From a bacterium (GTDB taxonomy: Bacteria; Vulcanimicrobiota; Vulcanimicrobiia; Vulcanimicrobiales; Vulcanimicrobiaceae), in assembly GCA_021778415.1 (NCBI GenBank), contig JAJYCL010000001.1, positions 62,001-126,000 on the forward strand: DNA of 64,000 nucleotides, in the 5' to 3' direction. Position numbers and translations under genes: made by a program. Positions 16,135 through 26,289 of the stretch are shown piece by piece (within the stretch, counting starts at the first letter, position 1; each line of letters begins with the position of its first letter). Under the pieces are notes generated by a model. It was given only the letters and a program-made list of their open reading frames with translations. It made no database searches and was not told where the DNA came from.

Positions 16135-17185
16135 CGAAATCGGTCCGGCGGTACGACGTGTCCTGCGATCAAAAGAACGCATCGGCATTCTTCTCGGCGA
16201 TGGCGGAAATACGGCGTGGAATCTTGCTCGGTTTCTCCGCGTGATTGTCCCTTTGGCTCGCCGTGAACTACAAGGAATCGCCGCACGCGCCGCACACATT
16301 CCCGATCCCGACCTGCGTGAACAAGCGCTTGCATCAATTCGCTTCAAAGCGTTTCATGCCGCAGGAGCGTGCATTCATGCAACGTTTCTCAACCGCCACG
16401 ATGCTGAACACTTTGTCCGTATCGTCGTACCGCTCGAATCGATTTACGATTATCTCGATAATCTTTGCGATCGCCATCCGGCTGTTTCAACGGATGCGTA
16501 TCCCGTATTGCATGACGCGATTTGCGACGCGCTGGATCCCAATGCACCGTTGCGCGACTATTACCGTGCCGGGCCAAGCGGCGATGACGGCGGCTACCTT
16601 GCGGATCTTGTGCGGCAAGTGCAGCGCGAACTTGCTCCGTTACATCGTTATTCACGCTTAGCGGTTCACTTTGCACGCGTATCCAAGCTGTACGCTCGCA
16701 TGCAAAGTACCGTTCACCTCCCGAGTTCTTCGCGGGTCGCCGCGGTTGTGGCGTGGTACGAATCCGAATGTGCGTCGTTTCCGGCGCTTGATTGGCACGA
16801 ATTTGCCTGCTCGGCGGGATCCCAATTCCAAGTCTATGCGCCACTGTACGCGGCATTTGCGGCACCCGATGAAATCGATGCGACCTTCGAGGCCTATTTT
16901 CCCTGGCTTAGCGCGCTGCATGTGCTCTTTGATTCATTTATCGATCGCGAGGAAGATGCGGCATCCGGCGATCTCAATTTCGCCGAGGTCTACGCCAATC
17001 CGAAGGCGTTGCGCGAGCGCGCAGCCTGGCTCGCCGATTCGGCACGCCGTCGCTTTACCGCCCTTAGCTTCTCGTCGCGCCATCGCTTCATGCTCAATAC
17101 CATGGCACTCTTCTACCTGTCACACCCGAAGTTGGATAGCCGCGCAAAAGAGGCGACCATGTTACTCAAGGCCATCGCTAGGTAA
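16127..17185 (+). CDS. YtpB/DUF2600-family protein, tetraprenyl-beta-curcumene synthase-like
   Basis: About 352 residues from ATG 16127, overlapping the glcE stop by 8 bases. The sequence matches the DUF2600 pattern: VPLARRELQ, then VVPLESIYDYLDNLCDR (Asp-rich motif DYLDN at residues 108-112) and a second acidic pair in LFDSFIDREED. In Bacillus this family (YtpB) cyclises C35 tetraprenyl diphosphate to tetraprenyl-beta-curcumene, an unusual large-terpene synthase. The fold assignment is fairly sure; the substrate here is unknown. No prenyl diphosphate synthase is nearby. A role in modifying a menaquinone-like or membrane terpenoid is only a guess. Confidence 0.72.
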   Translation: MVNEIGPAVRRVLRSKERIGILLGDGGNTAWNLARFLRVIVPLARRELQGIAARAAHIPDPDLREQALASIRFKAFHAAGACIHATFLNRHDAEHFVRIVVPLESIYDYLDNLCDRHPAVSTDAYPVLHDAICDALDPNAPLRDYYRAGPSGDDGGYLADLVRQVQRELAPLHRYSRLAVHFARVSKLYARMQSTVHLPSSSRVAAVVAWYESECASFPALDWHEFACSAGSQFQVYAPLYAAFAAPDEIDATFEAYFPWLSALHVLFDSFIDREEDAASGDLNFAEVYANPKALRERAAWLADSARRRFTALSFSSRHRFMLNTMALFYLSHPKLDSRAKEATMLLKAIAR

Positions 17186-17203
17186 CGCACGAAGCGACCT
17201 CTT

Positions 17204-19060
17204 GTGAAAACAGCGGTGAATCGACGATTCGCTCTTGCACTTGCGTCCTCGCTGGTGCTTGGTGCCGGGGTGGCAGCAGCCGCCGGCCCCGATGAAGGCC
17301 TCCTCATCAACATTCCCACGGCATCCGGCGCCATGATCGATACCGTTCGTATCGATCGCGATGTCCATCGCCCGGGGAGCCCCGGCGATCATCTGCTCGC
17401 CCTATGGATGCAGCACCAACTTCAATCCTATGGATTCCGCGTTCACCAAGAAGCCTTTCGAGCCCGAACCACGGCGCCGAAACGCTTGGTCCTCGCTCTC
17501 CTGACCTCCGCAAAAAAACCGGAGGGATTCACCTTACGCGAAGGACCTATCGCAAACGACCCACTCGGCTATCGCGACGATGCCGGCCTTCCCTTTCTCG
17601 ATGGCTCCGGCGACGGCAACGTTACCGCATCGATGGTCTATGCCAATCATGGGCTCACTGCCGATTACGCCTCCCTGCAAACGCGAGGCGTGCGCATTTC
17701 CGGGCGCATCGTCTTAATTCGTGATGGCCTCGAACCCCGTGGCCAACTCGGCCGTCGCGCGCAGAAGTATGGCGCAGCCGGAATTCTTTTCTACAGCGAT
17801 CCGGCGGATCGCGGTACCGGGCGCGGACAAACCTATCCCGATGGCCCGTGGCAGCCGCGCGATGTCGTGCGCCGCGGCTCTCTCGGCTATCCGGATCTCC
17901 GCATACCGGCGCTGCCGATTTCCGCCGCAAATGCGCAACAACTGCTCAACGATATGCGCGGGCTTGCAGCTCCGGCAAACTGGATCGGCGGATTAGAGGC
18001 TCCCTATACGATCGGCCTGACACAGCACAAGGTGCATCTCCAAGTGGTTCTTGCCCGCTATTTCACGACGATGTGGAACACCGTTGCCACGCTTCGCGGC
18101 ACGCATCCGGATTCGCGCGTTATTCTCGGCGCCCATCGTGATGCGTGGGTCACCGGTGCAACGGCCAATGGCTCCGGCATCTCGATCATCATGGAAGTCG
18201 CCCGCGCTCTCGGCTATCTTCATGCTACGGGTTGGCAACCGCGACGCTCGATCACGATCATCGGCTTTGACGGAGAGACCGTTGGTACCGTCGGCAGTTC
18301 GTGGTACGTCTACGATCACCAACGTGAACTCGAACATGGAGCCGTCGCCTATCTTAATGCCGATACGGCGACAACCGGCACTACGCTGACGGGAAATGCT
18401 GTTGCGGCCTTATTGCCCAGTGCATTTTCAGCACTGCAAAAAATCCCCGATCCCGCGAAATCAACGAGTATGCTCAGCGAGCGTCCGGGGGCGAACCTGT
18501 TCGCCCCACCGGCTGGAGGAAGCGATTTCGAACCGTTTCTCTACAACCTTGGTATTCCAACGATGCAGTTTGCTTTTTCAGGCCCGTTCGGCGTCGACAA
18601 CTCATCGTACGACGATCTCAACTATGCCGAGCGCATCGCCGATCCGTCCTTTGCGAACCACCGCGCCTTGGCCCAGCTCTACGCCCTCCTTGCCGTCCGC
18701 CTCGCGCAAGCCTCTCGCGTTCCGTATTCGTTCAGTTCCTACGTGGGAGCCCTTCGTCTAGGACTCATGCGAGCAACCCGGGGCCATGGATCGCTCATCT
18801 CGGCGACCTCACCCGTCAACGCGGCAATCTCTCGCTTTGCCCAAGCAGCAGCCAGATACGATCGCCGCCCGTTAAGCGACCAGCAGTCGCTTGACGCCGT
18901 TCATATCCTCAATCGCCTCCTCTATGGGCGTCAAGGCTATGCATCCGTCGCCTTCCCAGCCCTCGCCAAAGCGCTCGAGACCGGAAACGGCGCAACGGTC
19001 GGCTCCGTGGCGATGCAGACCGCTCGGCAACTCGATGCGGTCAGTACGTTGTTACGCTAA
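17204..19060 (+). CDS. M28B-family (glutamate carboxypeptidase II-like) secreted protein, zinc site incomplete
   Basis: 618 residues from GTG 17204 with a signal peptide (to about residue 27), a PA insert domain (RGVRISGRIVLIRDG, KYGAAGILFYSDP), an M28 core and a C-terminal TFR-dimerisation-like helical domain. Aligned to human GCPII, the zinc ligands His377 and Asp453 are kept (His311, Asp387), as is catalytic Glu424 (Glu358). Asp387 becomes Ala321, Glu425 becomes Thr359 and His553 becomes Asn466. Three of five ligands are therefore missing, as in transferrin receptors. The protein may bind rather than cleave. It lies four bases before pepP. Confidence 0.8.
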   Translation: MKTAVNRRFALALASSLVLGAGVAAAAGPDEGLLINIPTASGAMIDTVRIDRDVHRPGSPGDHLLALWMQHQLQSYGFRVHQEAFRARTTAPKRLVLALLTSAKKPEGFTLREGPIANDPLGYRDDAGLPFLDGSGDGNVTASMVYANHGLTADYASLQTRGVRISGRIVLIRDGLEPRGQLGRRAQKYGAAGILFYSDPADRGTGRGQTYPDGPWQPRDVVRRGSLGYPDLRIPALPISAANAQQLLNDMRGLAAPANWIGGLEAPYTIGLTQHKVHLQVVLARYFTTMWNTVATLRGTHPDSRVILGAHRDAWVTGATANGSGISIIMEVARALGYLHATGWQPRRSITIIGFDGETVGTVGSSWYVYDHQRELEHGAVAYLNADTATTGTTLTGNAVAALLPSAFSALQKIPDPAKSTSMLSERPGANLFAPPAGGSDFEPFLYNLGIPTMQFAFSGPFGVDNSSYDDLNYAERIADPSFANHRALAQLYALLAVRLAQASRVPYSFSSYVGALRLGLMRATRGHGSLISATSPVNAAISRFAQAAARYDRRPLSDQQSLDAVHILNRLLYGRQGYASVAFPALAKALETGNGATVGSVAMQTARQLDAVSTLLR

Positions 19061-19063
19061 TCG

Positions 19064-20380
19064 ATGTCTGAAATATCCCTCGAAGAATTTCGCTCACGTC
19101 GAGCGCGTGCGTTTGCAGCCCTCGACGGAGGTGCCGCAATCGTTCCATCGGCGACGGTGTTGCTACGCAACGGCGACAGTGATTATCCGTTCCGACAAAA
19201 TTCCGATTTTCTCTATCTCACCGGATTTACCGAGCCCGATGCCGTTCTCGTCTTGCTTGGCGATCACCGAAGCGTCCTATTTATGCGCCCGAAAGATCGA
19301 GCGTCAGAAGTATGGACCGGGCATCGTTTGGGTTTGGATGACGCTCCGGCAACGCTCGGCGTCGATATCGCGCTGGACATTGCGACCTTCGAAGAAAAAC
19401 TCCCCGAATTGCTCGTTGGCTGCGAGCACCTCTCCTACGATTTCGGCAATGATGAAGCACGAGATCGCAGCATTTTTGCTGCGATTCGCGCAGCGCGCGG
19501 ATTGACCCGGCGCAAAGGAGTTGCCCCGCACACGCTTCATGGATTGAATACGTGGATCGCTGAGTTACGACGAATAAAATCTCCGGCAGAGATCGAACGT
19601 ATGCGCACGGCAGCCGCGATCACACGTCGCGGTCATATTGCGGCAATGCAGGCGGTGACGCCGGGCATGCATGAATACGATCTTCAAGCGATCCTGGAGT
19701 ACGAATATCGACGTGCCGGAGCGCAAGGAATCGCCTATGAATCGATTGTTGCAACAGGGGCGAACGCGACGGTTTTGCACTACGTTGAAAACCGACATCG
19801 TATCGCCGATGGCGACTTGGTACTTATCGACAGCGGCGCAGAATATCATGGCTATGCCGCAGATGTCACGCGAACATTTCCCGCGAACGGCCGCTTCACG
19901 TCCGAGCAACGCGCACTCTATGAGATCGTACTGCAAGCCATGAACGATGCATTTGCGCACGTGCGACCGGGAGTCGCTCGAACGGCGTATCATGATCGCG
20001 CCGTCGCGACGATCACGCAAGGGCTCCTGGATCTCGGGATTTTGCACGGCTCCTTCGACGAAGCGATCGAAACGCAAGCCTACCAAGAATACTACATGCA
20101 CGGCACCGGCCACTGGCTTGGCCTCGACGTTCATGATGCCGGTCGGTATCGCGATCATGACGACACGCCGACGCGTTTAGAACCCGGTATGGCATTGACC
20201 GTCGAGCCCGGAATCTACGTGCGACATGACGCTCCCTGCGATCCACGTTTTCACGGCATCGGCATTCGTATCGAAGACGATCTTCTCGTCACCGGCGACG
20301 GACACGAAAATCTCACCGCATCGATTCCAACATCGATCGACGATATTAGCGCCATTATGCGCGAAAAAGTCTCCGCATGA
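19064..20380 (+). CDS. pepP: Xaa-Pro aminopeptidase (M24B)
   Basis: Cytoplasmic aminopeptidase P releasing residues N-terminal to proline. 438 residues with the creatinase-like N-domain (RQNSDFLYLTGF, VLFMRPKD) and a pita-bread M24 domain carrying the dinuclear metal ligands in LIDSGAEYHGYAADVTRTFP, HGTGHWLGLDVHD, TVEPGIY and GIRIEDD. All ligands look present. Only three bases separate it from the preceding M28B gene, and its stop overlaps the next start (ATGA). Confidence 0.93.
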   Translation: MSEISLEEFRSRRARAFAALDGGAAIVPSATVLLRNGDSDYPFRQNSDFLYLTGFTEPDAVLVLLGDHRSVLFMRPKDRASEVWTGHRLGLDDAPATLGVDIALDIATFEEKLPELLVGCEHLSYDFGNDEARDRSIFAAIRAARGLTRRKGVAPHTLHGLNTWIAELRRIKSPAEIERMRTAAAITRRGHIAAMQAVTPGMHEYDLQAILEYEYRRAGAQGIAYESIVATGANATVLHYVENRHRIADGDLVLIDSGAEYHGYAADVTRTFPANGRFTSEQRALYEIVLQAMNDAFAHVRPGVARTAYHDRAVATITQGLLDLGILHGSFDEAIETQAYQEYYMHGTGHWLGLDVHDAGRYRDHDDTPTRLEPGMALTVEPGIYVRHDAPCDPRFHGIGIRIEDDLLVTGDGHENLTASIPTSIDDISAIMREKVSA

Positions 20381-21222
20381 AGATCGGTATTATCGGCGCA
20401 TCGGGGTTCATCGGCAAACATCTCGCCGCGGCAGTAACGGCGCGCGGCGATACGGTCGTCCATGCATCCATCCGCGGGGATCTGCGGACGGCCGCGCAAG
20501 CGGTGCAGGGGTGCGACGTCGTTGTGAATCTGGCCGGAGAATCCGTCGCCCAGCGTTGGACGCCGGACGTAAAGCAGCGGATTGCCGATTCGCGCATCAC
20601 GGCCGCTCGCGGGCTCATTGCCGCCTTAAGCGAGTTCGAACGCAAACCGCGACGCTATATTAGCGCGTCGGCAGTCGGCTATTACGGGCCGTCCGTCGAC
20701 GCGACATTCACCGAAGCGAGCCCCGTCGGCAAAGATTTCCTCGCCGGAGTGTGTTTGGAATGGGAGACGGAAGCCTATAAAGCCACGCAAGCCGGGATGG
20801 CCGTTGCGTTGCTGCGCACCGGGCTCGTCCTCGGAACCGATGGCGGCGCGCTGCCGCAACTCCTTACGCCGTTTCGTCTTGGGCTAGGCGGCATCGTCGG
20901 CTCGGGGCAACAATGGACCTCGTGGATTCATATCGACGACATTGTCGGGCTCTATCTCCTGGCCATCGATGGGGCGGACGGCATTTTTAACGCGACGGCG
21001 CCGAATCCGGTTCGTAATCGTGATTTCACCACTGCACTCGCGCATGCGTTGCATCGCCCCGCGATAATACCGGTTCCGGCATTGGCGATGCATCTGCTCT
21101 TTGGCGAAGGAGCGACCATCGTACTCGATGGCCAACGCGTACTTCCCGCGCGCGCACAACAGATCGGGTACCGCTTCCGCCATGAGACGATCGACTCGGC
21201 GTTGACGGCATTAGTGAGCTAG
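20377..21222 (+). CDS. TIGR01777-family NAD(P)-dependent sugar-epimerase-like protein
   Basis: 281 residues of the extended SDR type. IGASGFIGKHL is the nucleotide-binding motif, VVNLAGESV and SASAVGYYG are signatures of the TIGR01777 (YfcH/SDR39U1) family, and the C-terminus ends in the DUF1731-like VPVPALAMHLLFGEGATIVLDGQRVLP. Cellular role uncertain; some relatives affect division or plastid functions. ATGA overlap with pepP. The stop converges with and overlaps the next gene on the minus strand by 12 bases. Confidence 0.85.
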   Translation: MKIGIIGASGFIGKHLAAAVTARGDTVVHASIRGDLRTAAQAVQGCDVVVNLAGESVAQRWTPDVKQRIADSRITAARGLIAALSEFERKPRRYISASAVGYYGPSVDATFTEASPVGKDFLAGVCLEWETEAYKATQAGMAVALLRTGLVLGTDGGALPQLLTPFRLGLGGIVGSGQQWTSWIHIDDIVGLYLLAIDGADGIFNATAPNPVRNRDFTTALAHALHRPAIIPVPALAMHLLFGEGATIVLDGQRVLPARAQQIGYRFRHETIDSALTALVS

Positions 21223-22533
21223 ACGTGCAGCGTCCAACAATGCCTCCGTTGTAACAAATTTTTCGCGAGGCTTGGGATGCGTTGCGTTGGCAACCTCCGC
21301 TGCATCGATACGACGCCACGCTTCGAAATCAACCACCTGGACAGCACGTTCGGCCAAGAGACGATCGACATACGCGCCCCCGGGCTTGCCGGGCGACCGC
21401 GGTGTCTGCTCCAGATCGGCGGCAATGCGTTTGATCAATGCCGTTGCGTCGGTACGATTCGTTCCGACGACTCCACGTGGACCATGCTGACACCACCCCG
21501 ATGCATAGACTCCGTCTTCAACAAGCCCGTCGGTGTTCGCAATGACACCGCGCTTTTCATCGAAGGGAACGCCCGGGGGTGAAACGGTACGGTACCCCGT
21601 CGCGGCGATCACGGTATCAACGGCAAGTTCGAATTGCTCCCCGGTGCGTAGGGCGTTTCCGCCTTCCAAGCGCGTCCGATCGAGCAGAAGACCGCGCACG
21701 TGATCATCTCCCACGATGGAGCTTGGTGCGGCGTAAAAAAGAATATGAATGCGCATCGTTGCAGCATCGATCGTGCGCTCCGAAAATCCGCGTAAAATAT
21801 CCAAATTCCGTTGTCGCACTTTTATCTCTTTTTCGGGAACATGCGCTCCGACGGTGGCGGAAAGTGCAGCGGGATCGACGAGTGTGACGCACCTTTGCAA
21901 CTCGCCGAGTTCGGCCAATTCGATCGGCGTAAAACTCGCTTCGACCGGCCCGCGGCGACCGATTAAATAGAGATCCCGAATGCTGGAATTGGCGATGGCG
22001 TGCGCCGCGTGCGAGCTCAGATCCGACGTGGCAAGCTCCGTCGGCGTCTTAGCCAGTAGCCGAACGATATCGAGGGCGACATTTCCGTTGCCGATCACGG
22101 CAAGCGATGCCCCGCCGAGATAGGGATTGAGGTTCCGATACCGGGGATGCCCGTTATACCAGCCCACGAACGCGGCCGAACCGTAGACCTCCGGCAATTG
22201 TTCTCCTGGGATCCCAAGCGGCCGATCATGCTCGGCACCAACGCTCAGAATGACGAGATCATACGCGCCTTTTAGCTCGTCATACTGAAGATCGCGACCG
22301 ATTTCAACGTTGCCGAAGAATCGAGTTCCATCGCGGGCCAGCGTGCGTTCGAGTGCGCGAATGACGGCTTTGGTGTTTTGATGATCGGGCGCAATTCCGC
22401 CTCGGACCAAACCATACGGCGTGGGTAAAGCATCGAAGACATCGACGCTCGCATCCGGCCATTGCCGCACGAGTGCATCGGCAACATAGAGTCCGGACGG
22501 CCCACTGCCGACAACAGCAATCGCGTATTTCAA
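21211..22533 (-). CDS. Ferredoxin-NADP+ reductase of the adrenodoxin-reductase type (FprA-like)
   Basis: 440-residue flavoprotein. FAD is bound by VVGSGPSGLYVADAL, NADP by LAVIGNGNVALDIVRLL, and the family motif GLVRGGIAPDHQNTK and the C-terminal SGWCQHGPRGVVGTNR match mycobacterial FprA and mitochondrial adrenodoxin reductase. It should move electrons between NADPH and a ferredoxin. The start is TTG 22533 with GGGGGTAT upstream. No ferredoxin gene is close. Confidence 0.87.
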   Translation of the reverse strand: MKYAIAVVGSGPSGLYVADALVRQWPDASVDVFDALPTPYGLVRGGIAPDHQNTKAVIRALERTLARDGTRFFGNVEIGRDLQYDELKGAYDLVILSVGAEHDRPLGIPGEQLPEVYGSAAFVGWYNGHPRYRNLNPYLGGASLAVIGNGNVALDIVRLLAKTPTELATSDLSSHAAHAIANSSIRDLYLIGRRGPVEASFTPIELAELGELQRCVTLVDPAALSATVGAHVPEKEIKVRQRNLDILRGFSERTIDAATMRIHILFYAAPSSIVGDDHVRGLLLDRTRLEGGNALRTGEQFELAVDTVIAATGYRTVSPPGVPFDEKRGVIANTDGLVEDGVYASGWCQHGPRGVVGTNRTDATALIKRIAADLEQTPRSPGKPGGAYVDRLLAERAVQVVDFEAWRRIDAAEVANATHPKPREKFVTTEALLDAARLAH

Positions 22534-22557
22534 AGGAATACCCCCAGTTATCGCGTG

Positions 22558-24561
22558 CTATTCAGCCTCCGGGCTTCGGGTTCCGTTCGAGGCACGTGCA
22601 GAAAAACGTTCGACAATCGATTGTAACGCATCGACCTGGCCCTTCACCTCCCGCGCACTCTTGCCAACGTAGCCGGCAACCAGAGCAAAACGATCGATCA
22701 CGTCCGATAAGCCGATGGCCGCTTGAGCGCTCCCATGGGAGGCTTCACCGAGAGGCGCAAATTCAGCCACGGCGCTGCGCAGCGTCGATAACATGGCCGA
22801 TGATTGCTGGGTATTCTGCTCAACGACGGCGCTCACCGAATCGATCCGTTCGGAAACGCGGGAACTCATCGCATTCATGCGGACGGCCCGCCCGGCAACA
22901 TCGGTCGCGGCATCCGAGGCTGCGCCAATTCGCGTTAAAAGTTCTTCAAACGCCAGCTGGGTGCGGGTCGCAAGGGAGACGCCCTCGTTCATTCCCCGCG
23001 ATGCCGAACCGGCCAGATCTAACGCTTTGCGCGAATCCGCACGAATGGCAGAGAGGATACTTGCAATTTCGCGGGTTGAAATCGCCGACTGCTCGGCGAG
23101 CTTGCGCACTTCACCGGCAACGACGGCAAAGCCGCGACCGTTCTCTCCTGCGCGAGCGGCTTCAATTGCGGCGTTGAGAGCCAGGAGATTGGTTTGGTCG
23201 GCAATGGTATCGATGGTGTTCACGATGGCTTCGATGGTAGCGGATCGCTTTTCGAGATCTCGCATGACACCTTCGACATCTCGTGCCGTACTCTGTAACC
23301 GCAACATCGTGGAACTTGATTCATCCGTCGCGGCGCGTCCGGTCTGCGCATGTTCTCGTGCTTCGCGCGCCAAACGATCCATATCAGCGCCGGACTGAGT
23401 CACGACACGAATTTCTTCATTCAGCGTGCGCACTTCATCAAAAATCGACATCAACGCGCGACCCTGGTGATCCGACCCTTTGGCAATTTCCTCAACGGAG
23501 CGAGAGAGCTCATCAAAGGCTCCGCTAACGCTAGCGACCCGTTGGCGCTGATCCAAGGCGTTACTCGACATCTGCGTTGCGGTGGCACCGATCATCATCG
23601 ATTCTTCATGGATTTGTTCGACATTTTTCTGATTGGTAACGCCGGTATTCGTTAATTCTTTGACCGACGACTCAATGAGATTTACCGACTCGATCAGCCC
23701 TCCGGTCATTGCAGAAAACTCGTTGCCAATAGCGACCAAACCGTCAGCCAGCGTATTGTAGCGCTCGCCTAAACGCCCGATTTCGTCGTGCCCCAAAGGC
23801 CCAACGCGTTCGTTCTGCGGAGAAAATTTCGCGCCGAGATCGCCTCGTGCCAATCGTCTGAAAGCTTGGATAAGCGCATCGAATTCGTGATCGACAACTT
23901 TGCCGATCGCGGTTTCAACAACGCCGAGGCGTCGTGAAATCGATGAACTCAAACGGATCGCAAAAAATAGTGTTACGAGCAGCGCGAGAGCAGCCGCAAC
24001 GATCGTCGATGCAATCGCCGTAACACGAGCGTATTCGAAATCTTGCATAGCCGCATCCACCGAACGCTGCGCTTGCGTAACGATTTTCCCGGTAATATCG
24101 CGGAACGCATCGGTTTCCGATTTCCCTTTGATAAGGTTTTTGGCAGCTAGCGCAGCTTGTTTTTCATCGACGAGTGTCGTTTCGTCGTCGAGAAATGATT
24201 GGACATGGCGTGCATCGCGCATAAATGTCGACATCATCGCCGTAAGCTTCTTTTGCCCGACGGTATGATCGTTGAGATAATCGATATCTTTGGTGATTTC
24301 AAGCTGCGCAGTATTCGAGTATTCGAGAAATTGAGGATTGCCCGTCGCAACGTAGCCTCGAACTCCCGACTCTTCGTTGACAAGTTGCGTGAGCACATCA
24401 TGGGCCGCCGTTAGCAGGGGAACCGATGCGGCGATTGCCAGCGTACGAGATCGCATGCGTTGCATTTGCACGAGCGACACCGACGCGAGAAGGAGTAATA
24501 GGAGCAATGAGGCCGCGAACCCGGCACCGATTTTCCATACAATGCGAGAGCGCAGCCTCAT
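22558..24561 (-). CDS. Methyl-accepting chemotaxis protein with CHASE3 domain
   Basis: 667-residue chemoreceptor. A transmembrane helix at about 10-30 and a CHASE3 extracytoplasmic domain (about 38-180; [23 protein letters not shown]) are followed by a second helix (about 185-207), HAMP, and a cytoplasmic coiled-coil signalling domain. The hairpin tip [19 protein letters not shown] is near-canonical. No che genes are in the window. It follows the secreted-protein gene by 26 bases on the same strand. No clear ribosome site precedes ATG 24561. Confidence 0.93.
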   Translation of the reverse strand: MRLRSRIVWKIGAGFAASLLLLLLLASVSLVQMQRMRSRTLAIAASVPLLTAAHDVLTQLVNEESGVRGYVATGNPQFLEYSNTAQLEITKDIDYLNDHTVGQKKLTAMMSTFMRDARHVQSFLDDETTLVDEKQAALAAKNLIKGKSETDAFRDITGKIVTQAQRSVDAAMQDFEYARVTAIASTIVAAALALLVTLFFAIRLSSSISRRLGVVETAIGKVVDHEFDALIQAFRRLARGDLGAKFSPQNERVGPLGHDEIGRLGERYNTLADGLVAIGNEFSAMTGGLIESVNLIESSVKELTNTGVTNQKNVEQIHEESMMIGATATQMSSNALDQRQRVASVSGAFDELSRSVEEIAKGSDHQGRALMSIFDEVRTLNEEIRVVTQSGADMDRLAREAREHAQTGRAATDESSSTMLRLQSTARDVEGVMRDLEKRSATIEAIVNTIDTIADQTNLLALNAAIEAARAGENGRGFAVVAGEVRKLAEQSAISTREIASILSAIRADSRKALDLAGSASRGMNEGVSLATRTQLAFEELLTRIGAASDAATDVAGRAVRMNAMSSRVSERIDSVSAVVEQNTQQSSAMLSTLRSAVAEFAPLGEASHGSAQAAIGLSDVIDRFALVAGYVGKSAREVKGQVDALQSIVERFSARASNGTRSPEAE

Positions 24562-24587
24562 GTCGTTGAAACGTCCGTTTCTACTTC

Positions 24588-25175
24588 TTAGAAACCGTAG
24601 ACTGATTTGAGATCGGTCATTGCCGTTTGCAAGACTTTGTGATAATTCGCGTCGGCTGGACGGCCGTATTTTTTATCGATATCATCCATGACCTGGACGT
24701 GAATGCCATGCGAGACGAGGCCATCGAGCATATACTCGACATCAAAATTGCCGCTTCCGTATTCGCCAAGCCGGTAAAGCGCTGCGGCCAAGGCCTTTCC
24801 GTTCGACGGAGCGGGTTTTGGCGCCGCCGGTAGTGCGATATGCTTGGCTTGGACGATCGCTAATGCATCGGAAATGACGTAATCAAAAACGGTGAGAAAG
24901 GATGCCACATTCTTCTGCCCATACTCATTCGTTAATTTTGCGACCTCGGCTTTCGTTTTCGATCCGGCAAGCAAGCTGACGAGTTTGATCGTCTGAAACT
25001 TCCCCGGACCGCCACCGGCGATGACCATTGAAAGGGTAACGGGAAGCGTCGGCTGCCCCGTGTAGCTTGGAGCATCGCTGTAGCGAGCATGAGGAGCAGC
25101 CAGTGAGGCAAGCGGAAAAGCTGCTATGGTGAGCGCAGCAACGGCGCTCAAAGAAAATCGCGATAGGACGTTCAT
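24588..25175 (-). CDS. Secreted protein of unknown function
   Basis: 195 residues from ATG 25175, preceded by AGGAGAAAAC. A clear signal peptide ([28 protein letters not shown]) leads into a mostly helical sequence with [26 protein letters not shown], Lys/Asp-rich helices and a C-terminal [22 protein letters not shown]. No family recognised. Its neighbour downstream is the chemoreceptor, so a periplasmic sensing partner is conceivable but unproven. Confidence 0.7.
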   Translation of the reverse strand: MNVLSRFSLSAVAALTIAAFPLASLAAPHARYSDAPSYTGQPTLPVTLSMVIAGGGPGKFQTIKLVSLLAGSKTKAEVAKLTNEYGQKNVASFLTVFDYVISDALAIVQAKHIALPAAPKPAPSNGKALAAALYRLGEYGSGNFDVEYMLDGLVSHGIHVQVMDDIDKKYGRPADANYHKVLQTAMTDLKSVYGF

Positions 25176-25297
25176 AACCGGTCGTTTTCTCCTACGAGTT
25201 CGATGTAGTTGCACGTGAGCCGGTGAAGTATCAACCGGCTCCATACGGGAGAAAAGACGAGTCAGCAACGTTCCTGGATTGGCGCTTAGCCTAAACT

Positions 25298-26230
25298 TTA
25301 CGTAACCGATACCTCGAACTCTAACGACTCCAGGTACTTCTCGGCATCCATTGCCGCGCGGCAGCCGGCAGCCGATGCTGTAATAGCCTGGCGATACCGG
25401 ACATCGCTCACATCACCCGCAACGAACACTCCATCGACTGACGTTAAGACGCCATCCGGCGTATCGATGTAGCCCTTCTCATCGAGTGCGACTTGACCGC
25501 GAAATATCTGCGTATTCGGCGTGTGTCCAACGGCTATAAAGACCGCATCGCAATCAAAATCGGTCGTGCTTCCATCGATCGTATTTTGCAACGTGACACT
25601 CGTGAGTTTTTCTTGCCCGTGGGCTTCAACGACGGCGGAGTTCCAAACGAATTCAATTTTTGGATGGGCTTTGGCTCGTTCAACCATGATTTTGCTCGCA
25701 CGCAACGTATCGCGACGATGAACGACGGAGACTTTCTTGCCGAAGCGGGTGAGAAACAAGGCCTCTTCCATTGCCGAATCGCCCCCACCGACAACGACGA
25801 TATGCTTGTCGCGAAAAAATGCACCATCGCAGGTTGCGCACGTCGAAACACCGCGCCCGCGCAAATGCGTCTCGCCGGGAACATTGAGCCAAAGCGCCGA
25901 TGCGCCGGTCGCGAGAACAACACACTGCGTGTGGTAGGTTTCGTCGGACGTCTTCACCACGAAAGGTTTGCCCGAGAAATCAACGTCCGTCACATCGACG
26001 TTTTCAATGCGGGCGCCGAAGCGCTCGGCCTGTGCGCGAAACTTTTCCATGAGCTCCGGCCCCATAATTCCATCGGGGAATCCGGGAAAGTTCTCCACCT
26101 CGGTCGTGAGCATCAATTGACCACCGTAGAGGCCTCCGGCCAAGACCAGTGGTTGAAGATTCGCGCGCGCGGCATAGATTGCGGCGGTGAGTCCGGCTGG
26201 GCCCGAGCCGATGATGATCAAACGTTCCAT
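25298..26230 (-). CDS. trxB: Thioredoxin reductase
   Basis: 310-residue NADPH-dependent flavoenzyme. It has the FAD motif IIGSGPAGLTAAIYAARA, the redox-active CATCDGAFF, the NADP motif VVVGGGDSAMEEALFL, HRRDTLRA for the NADPH phosphate, and the closing GVFVAGDVSDVRYRQAITAS. The shortest start fitting the family is ATG 26230. It is divergent from the HTH-metallo-beta-lactamase gene with 59 bases between them. Confidence 0.94.
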   Translation of the reverse strand: MERLIIIGSGPAGLTAAIYAARANLQPLVLAGGLYGGQLMLTTEVENFPGFPDGIMGPELMEKFRAQAERFGARIENVDVTDVDFSGKPFVVKTSDETYHTQCVVLATGASALWLNVPGETHLRGRGVSTCATCDGAFFRDKHIVVVGGGDSAMEEALFLTRFGKKVSVVHRRDTLRASKIMVERAKAHPKIEFVWNSAVVEAHGQEKLTSVTLQNTIDGSTTDFDCDAVFIAVGHTPNTQIFRGQVALDEKGYIDTPDGVLTSVDGVFVAGDVSDVRYRQAITASAAGCRAAMDAEKYLESLEFEVSVT

Positions 26231-26289
26231 AGCATTCCAATTCGACCCAATCGGCGGAGGTTCCGGTTGCAGCGACGAACGTCGCAACG

